From positions 62,001 through 126,000 of the forward strand of contig NZ_JAANIH010000023.1 of NCBI RefSeq assembly GCF_014529705.1: a stretch of 64,000 nucleotides of DNA. Direction: 5' to 3'. The translations under genes were made by a program, and so were the position numbers. Under the pieces are notes generated by a model that was not told the DNA's origin, searched no databases, and worked only from the letters and a program-made list of their open reading frames with translations. Positions 42,751 through 50,473 of this stretch are shown piece by piece (positions within the stretch are counted from its first letter, which is position 1; the number at the start of each line of letters is the position of its first letter). Source of the stretch: Bradyrhizobium campsiandrae. Lineage in GTDB: Bacteria > Pseudomonadota > Alphaproteobacteria > Rhizobiales > Xanthobacteraceae.

Positions 42751-43869
42751 CTAAAGCAGCGACACCAGCCCGCCGCCGTGACGTTCGAGCTTTCCCGCAA
42801 GCTCGAGCTCCAGCAGCACCGTGCGCACGATCGCGGGCGAGGCACCGGACATCCGCACGAGATCGTCGATCGTGACGGGGGCAGGGCCGAGCAGGCCCGT
42901 GATCTGCTCGCGGTCGTGGCCTTGCGGATCGCTCTCGAACGGCTCGCTGTCGGGCTCGCTCACCGGCCGCATCATCGGCCGCTCCAGGATCGGCTGAACC
43001 GCGTTGATGATGTCGGATGCTTCCGTGACGAGCGTTGCGCCCTGCTTGATCAGGTCGTTGGCGCCGGCGGCGCGCGGATCGAGCGGCGAGCCGGGGACAG
43101 CGAACACCTCGCGGCCCTGTTCGGCCGCCATGCGCGCGGTGATCAGCGAGCCCGAGCGGTGCGCCGCTTCCACCACGACCACGCCGAGCGCTGCGCCCGA
43201 GATCAGCCGGTTGCGGCGAGGGAAGTCGCGGGCACGCGGCTCGTGGCCGAGCGGCATTTCGGAGATCGCCGCGCCCTGGTGGTCGAGGATCGCGGCGAGG
43301 AGATCGCCATGCTCGGGCGGATAGATGCAATCATGGCCGCCGGCGAGGACGGCGATGGTGCCGCTCGCGACGCTGGCGCGATGCGCGGCCTGGTCGACGC
43401 CGCGGGCGAGACCCGAGATGATGATGAAGCCGGCTTCGCCAAGCTCGCGCGCGAGCTGGCCGGCGAATTTGAGGCCCGCGCCGGAGGCGTTGCGCGAGCC
43501 GACGATCGCGATCATCGGACGCATCAAGGTCGCGCCATCGCCGCGCACCGCGAGCAAGGGCGGCGCGTCGTCGAGTGTCGCCAGCCGCGCCGGATAGCCG
43601 TCCTCGCCGGGAGCGAGCCAGGCGATGCCGAATTTGAGGCTTGCGGCGAGCTCGGCCCTCGCTTCATCCAGGCTGCAGATGCGAGCCGATCGCGGTGCGC
43701 CGCCGCGGCGCGCCAGATCAGGCAGGCGCTCCAGCGCGGCGCGCGCGGTGCCGAAATGATCGACCAGCGAGCGAAAAGTGCGCGGCCCGACATTGTCGGA
43801 GCGGATCAGCCGCAGCCGGTCGATCCGTTCTAGCTCGGTCAGCTTAACACTGGGATTGATGGCGTCCAC
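42751..43869 (-). CDS. dprA: DNA-processing protein DprA
   Basis: A 372-residue DprA/Smf protein, which loads RecA on incoming single-stranded DNA in natural transformation and is widely conserved also in non-competent bacteria. After an N-terminal helical domain (LTELERIDRLRLIRSDNVGP) comes the Rossmann core with AIVGSRNASGAGL and SGLARGVDQAAHRAS, and a C-terminal winged helix (DDLVRMSGASPAIVRTVLLEL). The start is GTG at 43869, where AAGGAGA precedes by 5-6 bases; longer frames upstream lack support. Confidence 0.93.
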   Translation of the reverse strand: MDAINPSVKLTELERIDRLRLIRSDNVGPRTFRSLVDHFGTARAALERLPDLARRGGAPRSARICSLDEARAELAASLKFGIAWLAPGEDGYPARLATLDDAPPLLAVRGDGATLMRPMIAIVGSRNASGAGLKFAGQLARELGEAGFIIISGLARGVDQAAHRASVASGTIAVLAGGHDCIYPPEHGDLLAAILDHQGAAISEMPLGHEPRARDFPRRNRLISGAALGVVVVEAAHRSGSLITARMAAEQGREVFAVPGSPLDPRAAGANDLIKQGATLVTEASDIINAVQPILERPMMRPVSEPDSEPFESDPQGHDREQITGLLGPAPVTIDDLVRMSGASPAIVRTVLLELELAGKLERHGGGLVSLL

Positions 43870-43984
43870 GGCGTCTCCTTGTGGGCGCAGCATGGAACAA
43901 CCTGAGGGCGTTGCGCAACAGGGCTGTGCGCTTGCGCGGCCTCGCCCCGATGCTAAAAGCGAGGCCAATAAGAAGGATTTTGCC

Positions 43985-45229
43985 ATGATCTCACTCGCCG
44001 ATCTCCAGCGCCGCATTGAAGCGGGCGAGCTTACGCCCGATGCCGCCATCGCCCAGTCGCATCAGGCGATCGAGGCCAAGGAGAAGGACGTTCGCGCCTT
44101 CGTCCGCCACGACGTCTCGGCGAAGGCGCAAGGCTTTGGTCCGCTCCGGGGCATTGCCGTCGGCATCAAGGACATCATCGACACCGCCAATATGCCGACC
44201 GAGATGGGCTCGGAGATCTATCGCGGCTGGCAGCCGCGCTCGGATGCGCCTGTGGTGATGATGCTGAAGCGGGCCGGCGCCACCATCATCGGCAAGACCA
44301 CAACCACGGCATTCGCCTCGCGCGATCCGACGCAAACGCTCAATCCGCACAATCCCGGCCACACGCCTGGCGGCTCGTCCTCGGGCTCGGCGGCGGCGGT
44401 CGGCGCCGGCATGATCCCGCTGGCACTCGGCACCCAGACCGGCGGCTCGGTGATCCGGCCTGCGGCCTATTGTGGCGCTGCCGCGATCAAGCCGTCGTTC
44501 CGCATGCTGCCGACGGTCGGCGTGAAGTGCTATTCGTGGGCGCTCGACACGGTCGGCCTGTTCGGATCGCGTGCGGAGGATCTCGCACGCGGCCTCTTGG
44601 GGATGACGGGCCGGACGGAGTTCTCCGGCATCGTCCCGGCAAAGTCGCCGCGCATCGGCGTGGTCAGGCAGGAGTTTGCCGAGGCTGTGGAGCCGGCGGC
44701 AGAAGAGGGGCTGCTGGCTGCGATCAAGGCAGCCGAGAAGGCCGGCGCCAGCGTGCAGACCATCGATCTGCCCGAGGCGGTCAAGGAGGCCTGGCGCATC
44801 CATCCGATCATCCAGGATTTCGAGGCGCATCGCGCGCTCGCCTGGGAGTTCGACGAGCGTCACGACGAGATCGCGCCACTGCTGCGCGCCAGCCTCGATG
44901 AGACCGTCGGACTGACGCCGAAGCAATACGACGATGCACGCCGGATTGCCCGCCGCGGCCGTCGCGAGCTCGGCGAGCTGTTCGAAGGTTTCGACGTGCT
45001 GCTCACCTATTCCGCGCCCGGCACCGCGCCGGCCAAGGAGCTCGCCTCGACCGGTTCGCCCCGCTACAACAGGCTGTGGACGCTGATGGGCAATCCATGC
45101 GTCAACGTGCCGGTGATGAAGATCGGGGGCCTTCCGATCGGCGTGCAGGTGATCGCGCGCTTCGGCAATGATTCCGGCGCGCTGTCTGCGGCGTGGTTCT
45201 TGGAGAATGCGCTGGCGAAATCAGGCTAG
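43985..45229 (+). CDS. Amidase (amidase signature family)
   Basis: A 414-residue amidase with the intact Lys-cisSer-Ser triad: K62 in VGIKDII, S131 in TPGGSSSGSAAA and S155 in QTGGSVIRPAAY. It is shorter than GatA and lacks its substrate loop, so it is a stand-alone hydrolase of an unknown amide, not the tRNA amidotransferase subunit. It starts at ATG 43985 and its stop overlaps the convergent patatin gene by 9 bases. This amidase-patatin pair is inserted between plsY and dprA of the core backbone. Confidence 0.88.
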   Translation: MISLADLQRRIEAGELTPDAAIAQSHQAIEAKEKDVRAFVRHDVSAKAQGFGPLRGIAVGIKDIIDTANMPTEMGSEIYRGWQPRSDAPVVMMLKRAGATIIGKTTTTAFASRDPTQTLNPHNPGHTPGGSSSGSAAAVGAGMIPLALGTQTGGSVIRPAAYCGAAAIKPSFRMLPTVGVKCYSWALDTVGLFGSRAEDLARGLLGMTGRTEFSGIVPAKSPRIGVVRQEFAEAVEPAAEEGLLAAIKAAEKAGASVQTIDLPEAVKEAWRIHPIIQDFEAHRALAWEFDERHDEIAPLLRASLDETVGLTPKQYDDARRIARRGRRELGELFEGFDVLLTYSAPGTAPAKELASTGSPRYNRLWTLMGNPCVNVPVMKIGGLPIGVQVIARFGNDSGALSAAWFLENALAKSG

Positions 45230-46441
45230 CGCGGGCTCGGCGGCGCGTCCGCGCATCGCCTGCGAGACGCCGGTATTGGCAGCTTGCCCGAGCCAGCGCT
45301 CGGCGGCCTCGCGACCGCTCCGGTGCAGCAGGCGGATGAAGCCGCGGCCGAGATCGGTCGATGAACGTTGCGCCAGGCCCTCGATTGAGTCTTCGGCTGC
45401 GATTCTCGAGAGCCGTAGCGCGGGGGCTGTATGTGACCGCGCCCATTCGATCGCCGCGATCTCGGCGTTGAGCGCGGCATTGGCCGCGATCTGGTCGAGG
45501 CGGCGGTCGATCGCGGCGAGCGTGATCGGCACATAATTGTCGCGCGTGGGCGTGACCTGGACCAGCAACAGGTCGGCGGTCGTCGATTGCTGCGCCAGCT
45601 TGATCAGCGGCGGATTGCCGCCAAAGCCGCCGTCCCAATAGGCTTCGCCGTCGATCTCGACGGCGCAATGAACCAGCGGCGGGCAGGTCGAGGCCAGCGC
45701 GACATCCGCAGTAACAGCTTCATTGCCGAAGATCTGCTGCTGCCCGTCGCGGATCCGCGTCGCCGCGATCAGGAGCTTTGGGCATCTCCTTGGGCATCTG
45801 GTGTCGCGCAAGGCGGCAAAATTGATGTCGCGCGACAGCGCCTGGCGCAGCGGATCGAGGTCGAACGGATCGAACTGGCCGGAGCGCAGCGTCGGCCCGA
45901 AAGCGACCGAGCTTCCCGCCGGCGAGAAGCCGCCGATCAGCATCAGCGAGCGGAACGAGGCCTCGTGCATCAGGCGGAGCCAGAACCGGTTCAAGCGGTT
46001 GCGGGCCGCTTCGCGGCCGCCTTCGGCAAGACCGCCGGCGAGCAGCAGCGCGTTGATGGCGCCGGCGCTGGCGCCACTGATGCTGTCGAATTCGATCGAT
46101 GGCTCTTCCAGGAGCCGCTCCAGCACGCCCCAGGTGAAGGCTGCGAAGGTGCCGCCGCCCTGGAGCGCCAGCGAGATCTTTCGCGGTGGCCAGGGATCGG
46201 AGTTTGCCGGCGCGGGCGCAACAGGCGCGAGGGCGGTGACGGCTTCGGCAGTTGCTGGAGGAGCCTGTACTGGAGGAGCCTGGGTGATGGAATCAGGCGG
46301 CGGTGCCGGTGAGGCGGCGGGTTTTGGTACCGGAGGCGGCGAGGGCGCATCCGACCAGATGTTGGTCGTCAGCAGCAGGCGGCTTGCCGCAGTGCTCTGC
46401 GAGCCGCCGTCATCATGCGTGCCGTCAATCGTCTCGCTCAT
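45221..46441 (-). CDS. Patatin-like phospholipase with proline-rich N-terminal region
   Basis: A 406-residue patatin. The oxyanion GGG is at LALQGGGTFAAF (95-97), the nucleophile S125 in SGASAG, and the catalytic DGG at 270-272 (YWDGGFGG). These intact residues predict acyl hydrolase or phospholipase activity. Ahead of the domain are about 85 residues, low-complexity and proline/alanine-rich (DAPSPPPVPKPAASPAPPP), likely a flexible linker. ATG 46441 is the start of the supported frame. No signal peptide is evident; the protein may act at the inner membrane. Confidence 0.87.
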   Translation of the reverse strand: MSETIDGTHDDGGSQSTAASRLLLTTNIWSDAPSPPPVPKPAASPAPPPDSITQAPPVQAPPATAEAVTALAPVAPAPANSDPWPPRKISLALQGGGTFAAFTWGVLERLLEEPSIEFDSISGASAGAINALLLAGGLAEGGREAARNRLNRFWLRLMHEASFRSLMLIGGFSPAGSSVAFGPTLRSGQFDPFDLDPLRQALSRDINFAALRDTRCPRRCPKLLIAATRIRDGQQQIFGNEAVTADVALASTCPPLVHCAVEIDGEAYWDGGFGGNPPLIKLAQQSTTADLLLVQVTPTRDNYVPITLAAIDRRLDQIAANAALNAEIAAIEWARSHTAPALRLSRIAAEDSIEGLAQRSSTDLGRGFIRLLHRSGREAAERWLGQAANTGVSQAMRGRAAEPALA

Positions 46442-46591
46442 TCTGAGCAACCGCGTAACACCATGTCCACTGTCAGGATGACAGGCATGGAACCTGACCG
46501 CCACTAGCTCCCGTGAGTTGGCGGAGAGTTGCGAACAGGATTTGGCATATAACGCGAGAAGGGTGCTTTGGTATCCGTAGGATACCCGGCC

Positions 46592-47188
46592 TCAAGCCTT
46601 CTCGCCGATGCGGCCTTCTTTCCCTGATTGCAGCCGCCTGATGTTCTCGCGATGCATGTAGAACAGCAGCAGCGTCAGCACGGCGGACAGCGAGGCCAGG
46701 GCAAGGTGGCCGAACCACCACAGGAACAGCGGCGTGACGAAGGCTGCCACCAGCGCCGAGAGCGAGGAGTAGCGGGTGGTGAAGGCGGTCGCGAGCCAGA
46801 TCAGGCAGAACACCAGCGCTGCCGGCCAGAACAGGCCGAGCAGGATACCGATATAGACGGCGACTCCTTTGCCGCCTTTGAATTTGAGCCAGATCGGGAA
46901 GAGGTGGCCGAGGAAGGCGCCAAGGCCTGCCACCATCGCAGCATTCGGGCCGCCGATATAGCCTGAAATCACCACCGCCGCGGTGCCCTTGAGCGCGTCG
47001 AGCAGCAGGGTCGCCGCGGCGAGGCCCTTGCGGCCGGTGCGCAGCACGTTGGTGGCGCCGATATTGCCGGAGCCGATCGACCGCAGGTCCTGCGTGCCGG
47101 CGAGCCTGGTCAGGATCAGCCCGAACGGGACAGAGCCGAGCAGATAGCCGATGACAAAAGCCACCGGCAGGAAGGCATCAAGCCCCAT
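46592..47188 (-). CDS. plsY: Glycerol-3-phosphate acyltransferase PlsY
   Basis: A 198-residue membrane acyltransferase with about five helices. It transfers acyl groups from acyl-phosphate to sn-glycerol-3-phosphate, the first step of phospholipid synthesis. Family motifs are GSVPFGLILTRLAG, SGNIGATNVLRTGRKG, and FKGGKGVAVYIGILLG, where the conserved lysines and glycines bind phosphate. ATG 47188 follows GGAGACACC; an ATG-like extension to 47224 is less likely. It is in the same direction as pyrB-pyrC and 35 bases past the pyrC stop. Confidence 0.94.
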   Translation of the reverse strand: MGLDAFLPVAFVIGYLLGSVPFGLILTRLAGTQDLRSIGSGNIGATNVLRTGRKGLAAATLLLDALKGTAAVVISGYIGGPNAAMVAGLGAFLGHLFPIWLKFKGGKGVAVYIGILLGLFWPAALVFCLIWLATAFTTRYSSLSALVAAFVTPLFLWWFGHLALASLSAVLTLLLFYMHRENIRRLQSGKEGRIGEKA

Positions 47189-47223
47189 GGCGGTGTCTCC
47201 GTGGCTGACATAGCCCGCGCCCA

Positions 47224-48534
47224 TTAGACATGCTCGTAAACTGTCCGTCCGCCGACGATGGTCCTGACCGCGCGACCTGTAAAGCGGGCTTCGTCGAACG
47301 GGGTGTTCTTGCAGGGTGATTTGAGATCGGCGGGATCGACCACCCAGGGAACGTCGGGGTCGATCACGATGACGTCGGCCGGTGCGCCGTTGCGCAGGGT
47401 TCCGCCCGCGAGCCCGAGCAGCTCGGCCGGCCGCGTCGACATCGCCCGGATCAGCGTCTTGAGATCGAGCGCGTCATTGTGGACCAGCCGCAGGCCCGCC
47501 GGCAGCATGGTCTCGAGGCCGATTGCACCGGGAGCCGCTTCCGCGAAGGGCAGGCGCTTGACCTCGACGTCCTGCGGATTGTGATCGGACATGATGACGT
47601 CGACGAGGCCGGAGGCGACGGCGGCGACCATCGCCCGGCGATCGTCTTCGGCCCTCAGCGGCGGCGACAGCTTCAGGAACGAACGGTAGGGCCCGATGTC
47701 GTTCTCGTTCAGCGCCAGATGGTTGATCGAGACCGAGGCGCTGACGGCAAGGCCGGCGTCGCGGGCGCGCTGCAAGATCTCGAGCGACTCGATGCAGGAT
47801 AGCGAGGCCGCATGATAGCGGCCGCCGGTCAGTGCGACGAGACGCATGTCGCGTTCGAGGATCACGGCCTCGGCGGCCTTCGGGATGCCCATCAGGCCGA
47901 GGCGCGAGGCGAACTCGCCCTCGTTCATCACGCCTTCGCCGACGAGGTCCGGGTCCTCGGTGTGGTGCACGATCAGCGCGTCGAAATCGCGGGCGTAGGT
48001 CAGCGCGCGCCGCATCACCTGCGCATTGGTCACGCTGTGGTCGCCGTCGCTGAAGGCGACGGCGCCAGCGGCCTTGAGCAGGCCGAACTCGGTCATCTCC
48101 TCGCCGCGCATGCCCTTGGTCAGGGCCGCCATCGGCTGGATGTTGACGATCGCGGTGTCGCGGGCGCGGCGCATCACGAAATCGACGGTCGCCGAATTGT
48201 CGATGACGGGCGCGGTGTCGGGCTGGCAGATGATGGTGGTGATGCCGCCGGTCGCCGCCGCCTGGCTCGCCGAGGCGAAGGTCTCGCGGTGGCTGAAGCC
48301 GGGCTCGCCGACGAAGGCGCGCATGTCGATCAGGCCGGGCGCCACGATCTTGCCGGAGCAGTTGACGACGTCGGTGCCCTCGGGGACGCCGGCTGCGCCA
48401 ATGCCGCGGCGGGTCTCGCGGATGACGCCGTCGGCAATAAGGACGTCGCCGGGACCGTCGAAATCCCTGGAGGGATCGACGACGCGGGCGTTGGCGAGCA
48501 GGATCGGGCGGCGGTCGGTCAGCATGGCGGCCAT
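47224..48534 (-). CDS. pyrC: Dihydroorotase homologue lacking key metal ligands (PyrX-like)
   Basis: A 436-residue amidohydrolase-fold protein at the place of pyrC, downstream of pyrB. Canonical dihydroorotases have DxHVHxREPG; here the equivalent is D70-M71-R72-A73-F74-V75-G76-E77-P78-G79, so both metal-binding histidines and the arginine are lost. Later segments (VHHTEDPDL-type, SDHNPQD in place of DHAPH) also deviate. This fits a non-catalytic PyrC-like subunit that supports PyrB in some proteobacteria; a second, active dihydroorotase is expected elsewhere. Its start overlaps the pyrB stop (TGATG). Confidence 0.9.
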   Translation of the reverse strand: MAAMLTDRRPILLANARVVDPSRDFDGPGDVLIADGVIRETRRGIGAAGVPEGTDVVNCSGKIVAPGLIDMRAFVGEPGFSHRETFASASQAAATGGITTIICQPDTAPVIDNSATVDFVMRRARDTAIVNIQPMAALTKGMRGEEMTEFGLLKAAGAVAFSDGDHSVTNAQVMRRALTYARDFDALIVHHTEDPDLVGEGVMNEGEFASRLGLMGIPKAAEAVILERDMRLVALTGGRYHAASLSCIESLEILQRARDAGLAVSASVSINHLALNENDIGPYRSFLKLSPPLRAEDDRRAMVAAVASGLVDVIMSDHNPQDVEVKRLPFAEAAPGAIGLETMLPAGLRLVHNDALDLKTLIRAMSTRPAELLGLAGGTLRNGAPADVIVIDPDVPWVVDPADLKSPCKNTPFDEARFTGRAVRTIVGGRTVYEHV

Positions 48535-49481
48535 CACGCGTTCGGCAGGTTACGGGCGAGCGCTTCCAGCACCGCCATGCGCACCGCAACCCCCATCTCC
48601 ACCTGTTCGCGGATCAGGGACTGGGCGCCGTCGGCGACCGCGGTGTCGATCTCGACGCCGCGGTTCATGGGACCTGGATGCATCACCAGCGCGTCGGGCT
48701 TGGCGTAGCCTAGCTTCTTCTGGTCGAGCCCGAAATAGTGGAAATATTCCGATGTGGAGGGCACGAACGAGCCGTTCATGCGCTCGCGCTGCAACCTGAG
48801 CATCATGACGATATCAGCGCCATTGAGGCCCTCGCGCATGTCGCGCGCCACCTCGACGCCCATCCGCTCGATGCCGGGAGGCAGCAGCGTGGAGGGGCCG
48901 ACGACGCGGACGCGGGCGCCCATGGTGTTGAGCAGGATGATGTTGGAGCGGGCGACGCGCGAATGCAGCACGTCGCCGCAGATCGCGACCACGAGCCCCT
49001 CGATCCGGCCCTTGTTGCGCCTGATGGTCAGCGCGTCGAGCAGTGCCTGCGTCGGATGTTCGTGCGCGCCGTCGCCGGCATTGATCACGGAACCGTCAAC
49101 CTTGCGCGCCAGCAGTTCCACCGCGCCGGAGGCGTGATGGCGCACCACCAGGATGTCGGGGTGCATGGCGTTGAGCGTCATCGCGGTGTCGACCAGCGTC
49201 TCGCCCTTCTTGATGGACGAGGAGGACACCGACATGTTCATGACGTCGGCACCCAAGCGCTTGCCCGCGAGTTCGAACGAGGACTGGGTTCGGGTGGAGG
49301 CCTCGAAGAAGAGGTTCACCTGCGTCCGTCCACGCAGGACGGTGCGCTTCTTGTCAACCTGGCGGTTGAGCTCGACATATTCTTCGGACAGGTCGAGAAG
49401 GCCGGTGATATCGGCCGCGGAAAGGCCCTCGATGCCCAGCAAATGCCGGTGGCCGAGGACGAAGGTCGATTTCGATGTCAT
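48534..49481 (-). CDS. pyrB: Aspartate carbamoyltransferase
   Basis: A 315-residue catalytic chain that condenses carbamoyl phosphate and aspartate in pyrimidine synthesis. The carbamoyl-phosphate signature FFEASTRTQSSFELAGKRLG is present from residue 57, and the distal HPGPMNRGVEI is the aspartate-binding region. ATG 49481 was chosen by family length; the longer frame enters the palindromic element. It overlaps pyrC (TGATG), consistent with a PyrB-PyrC-like complex. Confidence 0.96.
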   Translation of the reverse strand: MTSKSTFVLGHRHLLGIEGLSAADITGLLDLSEEYVELNRQVDKKRTVLRGRTQVNLFFEASTRTQSSFELAGKRLGADVMNMSVSSSSIKKGETLVDTAMTLNAMHPDILVVRHHASGAVELLARKVDGSVINAGDGAHEHPTQALLDALTIRRNKGRIEGLVVAICGDVLHSRVARSNIILLNTMGARVRVVGPSTLLPPGIERMGVEVARDMREGLNGADIVMMLRLQRERMNGSFVPSTSEYFHYFGLDQKKLGYAKPDALVMHPGPMNRGVEIDTAVADGAQSLIREQVEMGVAVRMAVLEALARNLPNA

Positions 49482-49597
49482 TAAAGCGAGAGCTATAGGC
49501 GCGGATGGCTGATGGAGCAAGGGCCAATGCCGGGGCGGGGAGTTATCCCCTGATCTGTCTATTTTGCCGTGGTGGCGCGACCTGTCGCCAGTTTCTC

Positions 49598-49690
49598 CGT
49601 CATGCCCGGGCTTGTCCCGGGCATCCACGATCTTCTATCGCATTTGACGCAAAAAGAACGTGGATGGCCGGGACAAGCCCGGCCATGACG
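49598..49690. repeat. Palindromic element upstream of pyrB and the dipeptidase
   Basis: The ends CGTCATGCCCGGGCTTGTCCCGG(C) and CCGGGACAAGCCCGGCCATGACG are nearly perfect complements over about 22 bases, with further pairing GCATCCACG / CGTGGATGG inside. It forms one long hairpin with a loop of about 30 bases. It lies between divergent pyrB and the D-Ala-D-Ala dipeptidase gene, whose open frame runs into it and is not translated from there. Confidence 0.8.
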
Positions 49691-49705
49691 ATCGGGAGAC
49701 ATCAG

Positions 49706-50455
49706 GTGAAAGCAATAGTCGCTGCGGTCGCGGTAACCACTTTTGTCGCCGCCGCCTCCGCCCAATCGCTTCCCGGCGGCTTCGTCTATCTGCGCGACGT
49801 CGATCCCAGCATCATCCAGGACATCCGCTACGCCACGCCGAACAATTTCGTCGGCCGTCCGCTCGCCGGCTATGGTGCCGGCGAATGCGTGGTGAAACGT
49901 GAAGTGGGCCTGCGGCTGAAGGCAGTCCAGCAGGAATTGGCCGCGCAAAATCTGTCGCTGAAAATGTTCGATTGCTACCGGCCGGCGCGCGCCTCGCTCG
50001 ACATGGTGAGGTGGTCGCAAAATGGCCACGAGACCGCGGCCGAGCGGCGCTACAATCCGAAGATCCCAAAGACCGAGCTGTTTCGCCTCGGCTATATCGC
50101 GAGCCGCTCGCAGCATTCGACAGGTGCTGCGCTGGATCTCACTCTGGTCGATCTCAAGGCCGATAATTCCGCCAAAATCGATCCCGCAAAATCCTATGCC
50201 GACTGCACGGCGCCGGTCGAGGCGCGGCTGCCGGAGGGGAGCGTGGACATGGGCACGGGCTATGATTGCACCGATGCAAAGGGACATACCGCAGCACCGT
50301 CGATCTCGCCCGATCAGCGCGCCTGGCGCAGGCGGCTGGTGGCTGCGATGGCCAAGCAAGGCTTTGTGAACTATTCGAAGGAGTGGTGGCATTTTTCCCT
50401 GCCGGGGGCCGGTGGGGCGGCCTATGATTTCCCGATTCAGCCGCGGCGGAACTGA
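49706..50455 (+). CDS. D-alanyl-D-alanine dipeptidase (VanX/DdpX type, M15)
   Basis: A 249-residue zinc peptidase of the VanX family with a signal peptide (VKAIVAAVAVTTFVAAASAQ). The family residues seen are FDCYRPARAS, SQHSTGAALDLTL with the zinc-binding histidine and aspartate, and the terminal EWWHFSLPG with the second zinc histidine and glutamate. It would release D-alanine from D-Ala-D-Ala in the periplasm, linked to peptidoglycan turnover. GTG 49706 was chosen over ATG 49685 because GGGAGA (49694-49699) is well spaced for it; the upstream frame lies in the palindrome. Confidence 0.85.
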   Translation: MKAIVAAVAVTTFVAAASAQSLPGGFVYLRDVDPSIIQDIRYATPNNFVGRPLAGYGAGECVVKREVGLRLKAVQQELAAQNLSLKMFDCYRPARASLDMVRWSQNGHETAAERRYNPKIPKTELFRLGYIASRSQHSTGAALDLTLVDLKADNSAKIDPAKSYADCTAPVEARLPEGSVDMGTGYDCTDAKGHTAAPSISPDQRAWRRRLVAAMAKQGFVNYSKEWWHFSLPGAGGAAYDFPIQPRRN

Positions 50456-50473
50456 TTCCGCCCAGGAAGCAAG

